Below, in pieces: positions 13,816 through 22,642 of a stretch of 24,111 nucleotides of DNA. Position 1 is the stretch's first letter. Each line of letters begins with the position of its first letter. The stretch covers positions 1 to 24,111 of the forward strand of contig JUNU01000083.1 of NCBI GenBank assembly GCA_001067655.1. Reading direction: 5' to 3'. Origin of the DNA: Neisseria lactamica (GTDB lineage: Bacteria; Pseudomonadota; Gammaproteobacteria; Burkholderiales; Neisseriaceae). Under the pieces are notes generated by a model. The model saw only the letters and a list, made by a program, of their open reading frames with translations. It made no database searches and had not been told where the DNA came from. A program made the position numbers and the translations under genes.

Positions 13816-15867
13816 ATGAGAAAACCCGTAACCGACATTCTGCTATCCCTGCTACTAGCTATTACTACCATATGTGTCGGTCTGTATCTAGGAGCGGTGG
13901 TTTATACGAAATGGCTGGGACTTAAAACTGCACCGTCGTTATCTTTGCTTTATGCCTATTGGCAGCATTTCGACCGATTACCGCAAGGCATGGTTTTTCC
14001 GTTGAAGGTTTCGACGGCAGTTGCAGCCGCCATCCCTGTTGTCGGACTGATTATGTTACTGGTCTCGGTTCTGAGGGGAAAAAGAAAGGAGTTGCACGGC
14101 TCTTCAAGGTTTGCGAGCGAGCGCGAAATCAGGAAATCGGGGTTGTTAGATAACCCGTCAGCAAAGAAACGCAAAAAGGGAAAGGATGTGCCGGACCTGA
14201 TTTTGGGCAAATACAAAGGGAAATATCTGCGTTGGTCAAACGATGGTTTTCTCTACTTGGCTGCCCGTACCCGAAGCGGTAAAGGTATAGGTTTTGTTAT
14301 ACCCAATTGCCTGCATTACCGACACAGTATGGTGGTCAACGATATAAAGAAGGAAAACTTTCTGATTACCGCCGGCTTCCGAGCCAAACACGGGCAGAAG
14401 GTATTTTTCTTCAATCCGTCAGGAACGATGCCTTACCACGTCGAAGAGCCTGACGCGCCGTTGATCAGTCATCGTTGGAATCCGCTGACTTATGTACGCC
14501 GCGATCCTGTTTATACCTATAAGGATGCACTATCCGTGGCGGCGATTTTTTATCCGCTTAAAAATGACGATAAGGACGGCTCGAATTTTTGGCAAGAAGC
14601 TGCACAGAAATTGTTCACAGGACTGCTGCTGTATTTGATTGAAACAGAGAAGGAACGTGATCTCAATCTAATGCAAAATATGACAACAATGACCAATCTT
14701 TTCCGACTTACCTCCCCCGCCAACGGTAAGACTTTGAAGGAATGGATAAATGACGAACTGGAATTGCGTGCTATTTCTTCTACGGCAAGTCTTAGTAGGA
14801 ACTGTGTATTCTTACTGAGGGATTTTCTCCAAAAAGCAGACAAAGAGGCGGCAAGCGTCTTATCAACAATGAATGCACCTTTGTCAATCTTCCTTGATCC
14901 TGCGGTAGAGGCTGCTACAAGTGGCGACGATTTCCGCTTAGATAGACTGCGCATGGAACCGACAACCATCTATTTGGGTGTTGCTCCCAACGAATTGAAA
15001 ATATATAGCACGTTATTGAAACTGTTTTTCAGCCAGTTATGCGATGTCAATGTCCAGCAGGGTCTGCCGTCTGACAACCCCAAATTGAAATACCAGTGTC
15101 TGTTGCTATTAGACGAATTTACCGCGCTGGGCAATATCCCTGCCATCGAAAAAGGGGTGGGCTATCTGGCCGGTTACGGTATCCGCCCTATTCTCGTCTT
15201 TCAAACTCCTTCACAGGTGGAAGAAGTATATGGCAGTACGGCACGGCAGACGTTCTTTTCCAACTTTGCCGTCCGTATGATTTTTGCCCCTCGCGAACAA
15301 AACGATGCGGAAGAATTGAGTAAGTTGATCGGCTTTTATACCTATAAGGCGAAAGGAACGTCCCGTTCCCGAGGTAAAAGCAGCAGTAGTGGAGTGAGTA
15401 TCAGCGATCAGAAACGTGCGGTTATGAATCCCGACGAACTCAAGGTCATGCCGAATTCCGACTGCATCATCAGTATGGCAGGGATGCCCGCTATCTATGC
15501 AGAAAAGATTATCTATGATGAAGACCCTGCCCTCAAAGATCGTGCTTTCCTGCCTATCCCACATGTTCCCGAGTTGAATGTACATATTGAGGCAAAGAAA
15601 CCGGTTGAGGTTTCTAAACCTGCATATGTTTCGCCGGAGGAGATGGAAAATTTCAACTGGCGTGACGCGGTTAACGCTGAAGAACTGGCTCGTTCGGTAC
15701 TGGAAGCGATTATTCCGGCTGGCAGCCCACCGGAATTTGTCGCGCAGATAGTTCCGGTAATTACCCGCAATTGGGGCGAAGGCAGCCTATCCGTTATTGC
15801 CAGTATATTGAAAGAGACATCAGGTATTACGGTCAACACGAAAGAGATACACACAGAATCTGCTTAA
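13816..15867 (+). CDS. virD4: VirD4/TraG-type coupling protein
   Basis: This 683-residue inner-membrane DNA-pump ATPase delivers the relaxase-DNA complex to the VirB channel. Two N-terminal membrane segments (about 7-30 and 70-92) flank a small periplasmic loop. The cytosolic ATPase follows, with Walker A TRSGKG (Lys156) and the adjacent IGFVIPNCL typical of VirD4/TraG, and Walker B LLLLDEFTALG (Asp433, Glu434). The late family motif QTPSQVEEVYG with FFSNFAVRM is present, and the tail after residue 590 is acidic and element-specific. Length is at the upper end of the family. GGAG lies 11 bases upstream of the ATG. Its presence apart from the virB block, next to ssb, is common in mobile elements. 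Confidence 0.95.
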   Translation: MRKPVTDILLSLLLAITTICVGLYLGAVVYTKWLGLKTAPSLSLLYAYWQHFDRLPQGMVFPLKVSTAVAAAIPVVGLIMLLVSVLRGKRKELHGSSRFASEREIRKSGLLDNPSAKKRKKGKDVPDLILGKYKGKYLRWSNDGFLYLAARTRSGKGIGFVIPNCLHYRHSMVVNDIKKENFLITAGFRAKHGQKVFFFNPSGTMPYHVEEPDAPLISHRWNPLTYVRRDPVYTYKDALSVAAIFYPLKNDDKDGSNFWQEAAQKLFTGLLLYLIETEKERDLNLMQNMTTMTNLFRLTSPANGKTLKEWINDELELRAISSTASLSRNCVFLLRDFLQKADKEAASVLSTMNAPLSIFLDPAVEAATSGDDFRLDRLRMEPTTIYLGVAPNELKIYSTLLKLFFSQLCDVNVQQGLPSDNPKLKYQCLLLLDEFTALGNIPAIEKGVGYLAGYGIRPILVFQTPSQVEEVYGSTARQTFFSNFAVRMIFAPREQNDAEELSKLIGFYTYKAKGTSRSRGKSSSSGVSISDQKRAVMNPDELKVMPNSDCIISMAGMPAIYAEKIIYDEDPALKDRAFLPIPHVPELNVHIEAKKPVEVSKPAYVSPEEMENFNWRDAVNAEELARSVLEAIIPAGSPPEFVAQIVPVITRNWGEGSLSVIASILKETSGITVNTKEIHTESA

Positions 15868-15918
15868 TGATGGTTTTCAGACGGGCTGTTTTTTGGTAAC
15901 AGGGAAGGCGTTGATGAA

Positions 15919-15947
15919 CCGCCGTCAATCCGACGGCGGTATTTTTT
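15919..15947 (+). terminator. Terminator after virD4
   Basis: CCGCCGTC (15919-15926) pairs perfectly with GACGGCGG (15932-15939), followed by TATTTTTT. It marks the end of the GC-richer transfer block before the AT-rich cargo. A one-mismatch uptake sequence lies at 15876-15887. Confidence 0.8.
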
Positions 15948-16066
15948 GTTTGGAAATGAAAATCGCAAACTAACTGATATATGCCTTATTTTCATTTTAC
16001 TAATATGCCAGTCATATCAATTGAATAATGTCTGGTTTTGTGACTTTTAGTTGCGTTGTTATTTTT

Positions 16067-16116
16067 TTAAATTTGTCCCTAATTGGCTTAAATTTGTCCC
16101 AAATGTATTGTATAAT
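16067..16116 (+). promoter_or_regulatory. Promoter and putative operator of the ietAS pair
   Basis: A perfect -10 hexamer TATAAT lies at 16111-16116, 23 bases before the ietA ATG. The 13-mer TTAAATTTGTCCC occurs twice, at 16067-16079 and 16088-16100, exactly 21 bp apart (two helical turns), the second copy covering the expected -35 position (TTAAAT, 17-bp spacing). This is the only stand-alone promoter-like region in the window that I can support. Binding by the ietA product is a hypothesis. The rest of the 271-bp gap (15868-16138) shows only the terminator noted and AT-rich DNA. Confidence 0.6.
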
Positions 16117-16138
16117 TCATTAAGAGAGGAAATGTCGT

Positions 16139-17182
16139 ATGAAAAAAGCTGATGTACTTGATTTAATCAAATACCATTTTGAGAACAAAGAAGCTGAATT
16201 TCGAAATCAAGCAATCACAATTGCTCGTAGTTTCGATAAAGTAGGTGATTCGCAACTTGCACAATATATTATGGGATTAATATCTCAGTCAGATAGATTT
16301 GTTCCTCAAAATGGCAACCATAGTGACAATCTTGTGCCTGTAAAATTAGATACCGGACCACTACCATTGCCCACAACTATTACAAACGATTTAAAAGGAA
16401 TAATTAATGCAGTAAATCATAATATTGGGATTAATAAATTTTTATTTGTTGGCTCTCCAGGTACAGGTAAAACAGAAAGTGCAAAACAGATTGCGAGATT
16501 GCTTAATAGAGAGTTACTGATGGTAGACTTTAGCCATTTGGTAGACAGTAAGTTAGGGCAAACTGCTAAAAATCTGACACACGTTTTTGGTGAAATCAAC
16601 AAGCTGCCATTTTTAAAGAACTACATTATTCTTTTCGATGAGATAGATACGATTGCATTAGATCGCATTAATCAAAATGATATTCGAGAGATGGGGCGTG
16701 TTACCTCGACATTTCTAAAAGCCTTAGAGAGTTTGAATCCTGATGCTCTAATTATTGCTACTACAAATTTGTATTCAAATTTAGACAAAGCCTTAGTTAG
16801 ACGTTTTGATGCGACCATCGATTTCGATAGGTATTCAGAAGATGACAGAATTGAAGTCGCTGAAGTCATTCTTAACCATCTATTGAAACAATTCAAGCAT
16901 GCAGCAAAAGATATGCGTCTTTTCAAGAAAATTATAAAAAGTACTAAAAGTATCCCAAATCCAGGAGACCTAAAAAATCTTATTAGGACATCATTGGCTT
17001 TTAGTGATTCTAATGATCCATATGATTATTTGAAACGTCTTTTAAGAAGTATGCATAAAGGAAAAACACTAACGGTTAATCAATTGCATGATTTGCAATT
17101 TACGGTACGTGAGATAGAAATGCTAACAGGTATATCAAAAAGTAGTGTGTCAAGAGAATTAAAAAATGAGGCTGAAAAATGA
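16139..17182 (+). CDS. ietA: IetA-like AAA+ ATPase
   Basis: A 347-residue cytosolic AAA+ ATPase, first gene of a two-gene module with a subtilisin-like protease. In the IetA-IetS system described on the Agrobacterium Ti plasmid pTiC58, the ATPase acts as antitoxin to the protease and the pair stabilises the plasmid; homologous pairs are also listed among antiphage systems. Motifs seen: Walker A GSPGTGKT (Lys111), Walker B ILFDEID (Asp167, Glu168), sensor-1 IIATTN (Asn210) and an Arg pair at 221-222 in VRRFD. The lid domain follows. Residues 322-341 (REIEMLTGISKSSVSREL) read like a helix-turn-helix. GAGAGGAA precedes the ATG. It overlaps ietS by four bases. Low GC and different codon use mark it as acquired. 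Confidence 0.85.
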   Translation: MKKADVLDLIKYHFENKEAEFRNQAITIARSFDKVGDSQLAQYIMGLISQSDRFVPQNGNHSDNLVPVKLDTGPLPLPTTITNDLKGIINAVNHNIGINKFLFVGSPGTGKTESAKQIARLLNRELLMVDFSHLVDSKLGQTAKNLTHVFGEINKLPFLKNYIILFDEIDTIALDRINQNDIREMGRVTSTFLKALESLNPDALIIATTNLYSNLDKALVRRFDATIDFDRYSEDDRIEVAEVILNHLLKQFKHAAKDMRLFKKIIKSTKSIPNPGDLKNLIRTSLAFSDSNDPYDYLKRLLRSMHKGKTLTVNQLHDLQFTVREIEMLTGISKSSVSRELKNEAEK

Positions 17183-19422
17183 ATAATATTCTGACATTGA
17201 AGGGCAATAAATTTATCCAAGAAAAGCGTAATGGGGGAGGAGGACCAATTAAACTATCTAATAATTTAATTGTTAAATTATCTAGACTTAAGGATCTCCA
17301 TGAGTCATTAATAAAGGTTAAGAAGACGTGGGGTGACAATAGGATTATTGATGGTGTTTTAGTTAGTGTTTACTATGATCGGATTATTGCTAAAAGTAAC
17401 CGTATAAACGGCTATTTAAATGGTGGTACAAATTTTGAACCTACTCATACAGTAGTCGGTGCGAAATTCAATTCGGATAAAACAAAACATATAATTACCC
17501 ATTATATTTCTAGAGATATTTTAGATAAAACGATTGCTATTTCTAGCCAAATTATTGCATTATTTCAACAATCATTTCCAAGTGGCGAATTAACTACTCA
17601 AGCTTTCAACAATCCAAAAACATTTGATAATTTGCAGTATGATAACTATCCTTTTAAAAAAAATACTTTTAAGCAATATCTGAAAGATTCCTGCTATGTT
17701 GAAAAATTTGATATTGAGAAAGCAGAAAAGCAAAATCTGAAAAATTCCATTATTACATTTTATGATGTTAAAACAGATATTCATGATCTCTTAAGGAAGA
17801 TCAATATAGATGTATCAAATGCTAATGTGTTAGATAGTACTACTGCTTTACTTGATGAAAAAAATGTTGAAATAGTCCTTTCAAAAATTCCCTATCTGGT
17901 TTCAATGGCTGTTGAGAATTTCTCATCACTATCACCAGAAGAATTTCAGAGTATGGAAGATCAGGTAGAAATACCTATACCTTCTCCTAAAAACGAGCCA
18001 ATTATAGGTGTTATTGATACATTATTTGACTCAAGGGTTTATTTCAGTGAATGGGTTGACTATCATGATTTGATATCTGACGATATCCGTAAAGAACCGG
18101 CTGATTATAAACACGGAACAGCAGTGTCATCATTAATTGTAGATGCCCCTAACTTAAACAAACATCTTGATGATGGTTGTGGTCGGTTTCAAGTTCGTCA
18201 TTTTGGTGTATCTCTGCATACTGGATTTAATTCGTTTAACATTATTAAACAAATTAAAGAAATTGTGTCACAAAATAGCGATATCAAAGTTTGGAATTTA
18301 TCTCTTGGATCTAATGATGAGATAAAAGCTAATTTTATTTCCGCTGAAGCCGCCGCCTTAGATGAAATCCAATTTGAAAATGATGTGATTTTTGTTATTG
18401 CTGCTACGAACGGAGCAATGAAAAATGGACAACGTACGAAGATTGGTTCCCCTGCTGATTCATTAAATTCACTAATTGTCAGTTCAGTAGATTTTGAAGG
18501 CAAACCGGCAGATTATTCTCGACAAGGTATCGTATTATCATTTTTTACGAAACCTGACATTGCCTATTATGGCGGTGGGAATAAAAGCTATATTAACGTA
18601 TGTGAACCATTGGGCTCAGCAAGAGTTGCAGGAACCAGTTTTGCAGCCCCTCTTGTCGCTAGGAAATTGGCATATTTGATTTATATTATGGGGCTAAAAC
18701 GTGAAGAGGCAAAAGCATTGTTAATTGATTCCGCAATAGGCTGGAATGCTAAACAATCGTTTGAAGAAATGATTCTGATTGGTAATGGGGTGATCCCGAT
18801 CAAAATAGAGGAAATCCTTTCCACTCCAGAAGATGAAATTAAGTTTATTGTTTCAGATGTTTCGGAAAAATATAATTCGTATAATTATAATTTTCCAGTT
18901 CCTGTATCGGATGGCAAGTATCCTTATGTTGCGAAGGTCACAATGTGCTATTTTCCTAGATGTTCACGCAACCAAGGGGTGGATTATACTAATACAGAAT
19001 TGAATATAACATTCGGCAGATTGAACGATGAAGGGATAAAACCAATTAATAATGATAGACAACACTTCGATGATGCACCCGGTTATATCAAGGAAGAGTC
19101 CGCACGGGCCCTTTTTAGAAAATGGGATAATACCAAGCATATTTGTGAGTCTTTTACACCGAGTAAGAAAGCAAAATCTATTTTCAATACAGCCAACCCA
19201 CAATGGGGAATGAGTGTTAAAACCATTGAACGTCTTAAAAAAAAGGATGGAGAGGGAATACGATTCGGTGTAGTTGTAACATTAAAAGAACTCAAAGGTG
19301 TCAATAGAATTGAAGAGTTTATTCATCAAGCATCACTAAGAGGGTGGTTAGTGAGTAAGTTACAGGTAGAAACTCAAGTTGAAATTTACAATAAGCTAAA
19401 TGAAGAAATAGTATTTGAGTAA
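17179..19422 (+). CDS. ietS: IetS-like subtilisin-family serine protease
   Basis: This 747-residue peptidase of the S8 family has no signal peptide, so it acts in the cytosol. The catalytic triad is complete: Asp280 in GVIDT, His312 in KHGTAVSS, Ser487 in AGTSFAAP, with the oxyanion-hole Asn411 in AATNG. The N-terminal ~265 residues and the C-terminal ~200 residues are not recognised and likely serve substrate recognition or partner binding. It begins inside the ietA stop codon (ATGA), so the two are coupled, as expected when a harmful protease must be made with its control partner. By the known IetS model this is the toxic component; an antiphage role is possible. A DUS hairpin ends the unit. 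Confidence 0.87.
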   Translation: MNNILTLKGNKFIQEKRNGGGGPIKLSNNLIVKLSRLKDLHESLIKVKKTWGDNRIIDGVLVSVYYDRIIAKSNRINGYLNGGTNFEPTHTVVGAKFNSDKTKHIITHYISRDILDKTIAISSQIIALFQQSFPSGELTTQAFNNPKTFDNLQYDNYPFKKNTFKQYLKDSCYVEKFDIEKAEKQNLKNSIITFYDVKTDIHDLLRKINIDVSNANVLDSTTALLDEKNVEIVLSKIPYLVSMAVENFSSLSPEEFQSMEDQVEIPIPSPKNEPIIGVIDTLFDSRVYFSEWVDYHDLISDDIRKEPADYKHGTAVSSLIVDAPNLNKHLDDGCGRFQVRHFGVSLHTGFNSFNIIKQIKEIVSQNSDIKVWNLSLGSNDEIKANFISAEAAALDEIQFENDVIFVIAATNGAMKNGQRTKIGSPADSLNSLIVSSVDFEGKPADYSRQGIVLSFFTKPDIAYYGGGNKSYINVCEPLGSARVAGTSFAAPLVARKLAYLIYIMGLKREEAKALLIDSAIGWNAKQSFEEMILIGNGVIPIKIEEILSTPEDEIKFIVSDVSEKYNSYNYNFPVPVSDGKYPYVAKVTMCYFPRCSRNQGVDYTNTELNITFGRLNDEGIKPINNDRQHFDDAPGYIKEESARALFRKWDNTKHICESFTPSKKAKSIFNTANPQWGMSVKTIERLKKKDGEGIRFGVVVTLKELKGVNRIEEFIHQASLRGWLVSKLQVETQVEIYNKLNEEIVFE

Positions 19423-19452
19423 TAATTACAAAGCCCGATTCAAATTTCTTAT

Positions 19453-19480
19453 AGGCCGTCTGAAGTTTTCAGACGGCCAT
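19453..19480. terminator. DUS inverted-pair hairpin after ietS
   Basis: AGGCCGTCTGAA (19453-19464) faces a reverse complement matching 11 of 12 bases (19468-19479), giving an 11-bp stem. The following ATTATTATTTT is only a weak T-run. It marks the downstream border of the AT-rich cargo. Confidence 0.7.
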
Positions 19481-19501
19481 TATTATTTTGGAGAATACAT
19501 T

Positions 19502-19579
19502 ATGAGCAACTACGACAACACTGGCGGTGCATTAAGCTGCATTGGATCATATGAAGGAAATAAAAATGGCGGAATATGA
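19502..19579 (+). CDS. 25-codon leader ORF overlapping the primase start
   Basis: This ORF starts MSNYDNTGGALSC, has the same TTGGAG ribosome site used by other genes of the element, and ends in TGA 14 bases inside the following long gene. The overlap would bring ribosomes to the internal start at 19566. It could be a leader peptide that couples translation, or the leftover start of a deleted small plasmid gene whose remainder was lost. The sequence is too short to identify a family. Confidence 0.4.
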   Translation: MSNYDNTGGALSCIGSYEGNKNGGI

Positions 19580-22571
19580 TGAAATTCGGGCGGCGTTGAG
19601 CCATATCGGTGCGGACGACCGCGATATGTGGATACGTATGGGTGCGGCCGTCAAGGACGAAATGGGTGAAGACGGTTTCCACCTGTGGGATGAATGGTCT
19701 CAGACAAGCGGCAATTACAACGCCCGCGACGCAAAAGCGGCCTGGAAGTCGTTCAAAGCCGGACATATCAGTATCGGTACATTGTTTTATCATGCACGGC
19801 AGAACGGCTGGCGGCCTGAAAAACCCTATGTTCCGCTTTCCGATGCCGAAAAAGCCCGGCGGCAGGCAGAATCCGAAACCAAACGGCTTGAAGCAGAGCG
19901 GTTGCGGCAAGAAGGCTACGAACGTGTGAAGGGGACGGCGCAAAGAATATGGGCGCAGAGTGTGCCCGCCACATTGGCACACCCCTACCTTACTGCCAAA
20001 GGCATAACCGATCCCGCCGTGATTTCAGGTATCCGCCAAAACGAATACAACGACAGCCTGAGACTGCAAATCCCTGTTTTCTACGACGGCCAACTGTACA
20101 ACCTGCAATCTATTGATCCTACCGGCGACAAACGCTTTTTGAAAGACGGTCGAAAAGACGGCGGTTATACGGTGATCGGCGATGCATCCAAAATTTCAAA
20201 CGGCGTGGTGATAGCAGAGGGTTTCGCCACCGCCGCCAGTATCCATCAAGCGACTGGACAGCCTGTTATCGTAGCTTTCGATGCAGACAATATGGTCAAG
20301 GTGTCCGAAACGCTGGCGCGAAATCTACCATCCGACACCAAAGTAACGATTGCGGTCGATAACGACGCATCGGGAAAAGGTTTGCATTCTGCCCGGCAGG
20401 CGGCGACCTTTTTCGGCGATCGTGCCGTGGCCATCGAACCGGAATTCAGTATGCAGCAGATTCAGAAGTTTCAACAGACGGCGGGAATGGATAAACAAGG
20501 CAGACCGAAACTGCCGAGCGACTACAACGACCTGCACCAATTGGCGGGCATCGAAGCCGTCAGAAAGGCTTTGACAGAAGGTCGGAATTTGGCCGCTCCC
20601 GAGTCCGAGCATCGCATACGGCTTGATACAGATATGGAACAGGTCATTGCCGACGAGATTGCTGAATGGCAGGCACGGCAGCAAGCAGCGGAGCGTGGTC
20701 ATACGGCAGAATCCTCGGATAGGTCGTCTGAAAGCCCTGCATCCGAACAGTCCGGCAAACAGAAGGAAGAAGAGATGATTCAACAAACCGAAACATTGCA
20801 AGCTGTAACCTCAAGTCAGGCAGAACTCAACGGCATCGAATACGCGGAAAAACGGCGTGAGCGGCCAACCGAACCTTATCAGCCGATTGATCCCGATCAT
20901 CCATACGGTATCGGCCGTACCGGCAGTCATTTCGGCGACGCTCCACCGTTGGAAACAGATGAGCACGGCAAGGCAAAATATTTTTACGAATCCGACTTTG
21001 CCAAGTATCAACTCGATGATGCCAGAACCGATATACGTTATGTCCGCACCTCACCCGAAGCCATACAGAAAGACTTGGATGCTGCGGGAGACATCAATTT
21101 TTATTACGGTATTACCGAAAGTGGGCGGACGGTCATGTTTACCAAGACTGAACAAGGATGGCAGTCGCCGCAGCCCGGCAACCGTCCCGTCCCAACTCAA
21201 GATAGAGCCGAGCCGCCTCCACAACGGGAATCGGATACCGAACCGCTGCGGGCTTTGCAAAATGAGGGTAGAAAAGCCGTTCTCGATCTGAACTACAATA
21301 TCCCGCCGGACAGTATTGCCCACCGCTATATCGTTTCAGACGGTAAATATATGTCTGCCGAAAACGGCACGACCGTAATGTTTACTGATAAAGGCAACAA
21401 ATTGAGCACGGCCCGTTCGGATGCACAAACTGTCAATGATATGTTGGAAGTAGTCAAAGAAAAAGGCTGGGACAACATCAAACTGACGGGCAGCAAAGAA
21501 TTTAAGCGTGCGATGTTTCTTGCAGCAGAAAGCCGGGGAATCCGTACCGCTGGTTACCGTCCGACCAAAGAAGATTTGGCTTATCTCGACCACCTGCGTG
21601 AGGAACGAGCATTGAACGGCGTGGAAGAACGGCACACGCGCGAACCGGTTAAAGCCGGTGAAAGCAATTCCCCATCACCTCACCATAACAAAAATCCTGA
21701 TAGGTCGTCTGAAAAGGCAGTGCCAACCCGCGAACATTCATCCGTACCTGCCGAGGGCGAGCGTATCGTGACCGTAGGCAGTGCCCCCTATCTTCATAAT
21801 ACCCAAAATAAGGAAAGCCCGTATATCGTACTGGAACGGGACGGCAAAGAGCGCACGGTATGGGGCGTGGACATTCCCGATGCAATGGAACGCAGCGGCG
21901 CGGAAGTTGGTGACCGTATCCGGCTTCATTCGTTAGGCAGGCAGCCGGTAGAGGTGGAAGTACCGATTTACGACAAAGACGGCAAAGTTACCGGTATGGA
22001 AACAAAGGCTGCATACCGCAACATGTTTGACATGGAAATCGTACGCGAACAGGAAAAACAGAAAGAAACCTCTGTCCCGCAACCTGACACCGCCACCCTG
22101 TCCAAGGCAGACGAAATGCTGGCGCGGAGCAAAACACCTTCCGATGCCACCATCAATACTTCCTATGCCGCCGATACCCAAGCAGGCGTGCCGTTACAGG
22201 GGATAGGCCAGGGTGAAATACCTGCCGAAGTGGCGGTACGCGCGGCCAAGATGAAATCTGACGCGCTGGATACCCGGCTGCAATCGTCCAAAGCCGTCTA
22301 TATGACCAAGGCCGGAAAGCTGTCCAAAGCCAACAAATCCCACCTGCAATTCCACGAACGCAGCGTTATGGATGCAATTCGGGGGGTGAAAGGAGACGCA
22401 CGAAAACTGGCCTTGGCCAACTATTACGAACATACCGCCGAGAAAATGAAGGGGTCGAAGCTGGATTTACCCAAACCGGTTCAGATACCAAGCCCGCAGC
22501 ATTCTGTACGGCAACAGAACGACCGGGATCGGCAGCATGAGAAAGAGCAGGAAGTGGAAATCGGCCGCTGA
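19566..22571 (+). CDS. TOPRIM primase-like conjugal transfer protein (PriCT-2, TOPRIM, LPD7)
   Basis: A 1001-residue multidomain cytosolic protein. The ATG at 19566 has AAGGAAATAAA before it; starts at 19542 (TTG) and 19551 lack this. Residues 1-80 (RAALSHIGADDRDMWIRMG, then FHLWDEWSQ) are a PriCT-2 domain. Residues 100-350 carry a plasmid primase-like TOPRIM domain: Glu218 in IAEGFATA, Asp239/Asp241 in FDADN, and VDNDASGKG at 265. A middle region ends in an LPD7-like domain (about 570-690; GWDNIKLTGSKEFKRA and GIRTAGYRPT). A late domain (about 735-820, TVWGVDIPDAMERSGAEVGD) resembles C-terminal parts of relaxase-associated proteins. No relaxase His cluster is seen. It probably primes the transferred strand in the recipient. 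Confidence 0.85.
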   Translation: MAEYDEIRAALSHIGADDRDMWIRMGAAVKDEMGEDGFHLWDEWSQTSGNYNARDAKAAWKSFKAGHISIGTLFYHARQNGWRPEKPYVPLSDAEKARRQAESETKRLEAERLRQEGYERVKGTAQRIWAQSVPATLAHPYLTAKGITDPAVISGIRQNEYNDSLRLQIPVFYDGQLYNLQSIDPTGDKRFLKDGRKDGGYTVIGDASKISNGVVIAEGFATAASIHQATGQPVIVAFDADNMVKVSETLARNLPSDTKVTIAVDNDASGKGLHSARQAATFFGDRAVAIEPEFSMQQIQKFQQTAGMDKQGRPKLPSDYNDLHQLAGIEAVRKALTEGRNLAAPESEHRIRLDTDMEQVIADEIAEWQARQQAAERGHTAESSDRSSESPASEQSGKQKEEEMIQQTETLQAVTSSQAELNGIEYAEKRRERPTEPYQPIDPDHPYGIGRTGSHFGDAPPLETDEHGKAKYFYESDFAKYQLDDARTDIRYVRTSPEAIQKDLDAAGDINFYYGITESGRTVMFTKTEQGWQSPQPGNRPVPTQDRAEPPPQRESDTEPLRALQNEGRKAVLDLNYNIPPDSIAHRYIVSDGKYMSAENGTTVMFTDKGNKLSTARSDAQTVNDMLEVVKEKGWDNIKLTGSKEFKRAMFLAAESRGIRTAGYRPTKEDLAYLDHLREERALNGVEERHTREPVKAGESNSPSPHHNKNPDRSSEKAVPTREHSSVPAEGERIVTVGSAPYLHNTQNKESPYIVLERDGKERTVWGVDIPDAMERSGAEVGDRIRLHSLGRQPVEVEVPIYDKDGKVTGMETKAAYRNMFDMEIVREQEKQKETSVPQPDTATLSKADEMLARSKTPSDATINTSYAADTQAGVPLQGIGQGEIPAEVAVRAAKMKSDALDTRLQSSKAVYMTKAGKLSKANKSHLQFHERSVMDAIRGVKGDARKLALANYYEHTAEKMKGSKLDLPKPVQIPSPQHSVRQQNDRDRQHEKEQEVEIGR

Positions 22572-22594
22572 GTTTTTAATCCGATTCTTTCATT

Positions 22595-22630
22595 ACAGCC
22601 TGAAACCTAGCAGTTTCAGGCTGTTTTTTT
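22595..22630 (+). terminator. Terminator hairpin before the last gene
   Basis: ACAGCCTGAAAC (22595-22606) pairs with GTTTCAGGCTGT (22613-22624) in a perfect 12-bp stem followed by a T-run. The TTGGAG of the next gene follows directly. Confidence 0.8.
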
Positions 22631-22642
22631 CTTGGAGGCAAT

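Noticed and set aside
15914..15973. 19-codon ORF after virD4 with a GGAAGG upstream
   Set aside because: It lies across the terminator stem and encodes no recognisable peptide.
16139..19422. Reading the AAA+/protease pair as a Lon- or Clp-type protease system
   Set aside because: The protease has the S8 Asp-His-Ser order and motifs, not the Lon Ser-Lys dyad or a ClpP fold, and the ATPase lacks Clp features.
20325..20801. 158-codon minus-strand frame opposite the TOPRIM region
   Set aside because: It is antisense to a well-supported domain; Cys- and Phe-rich composition is typical of a shadow frame.
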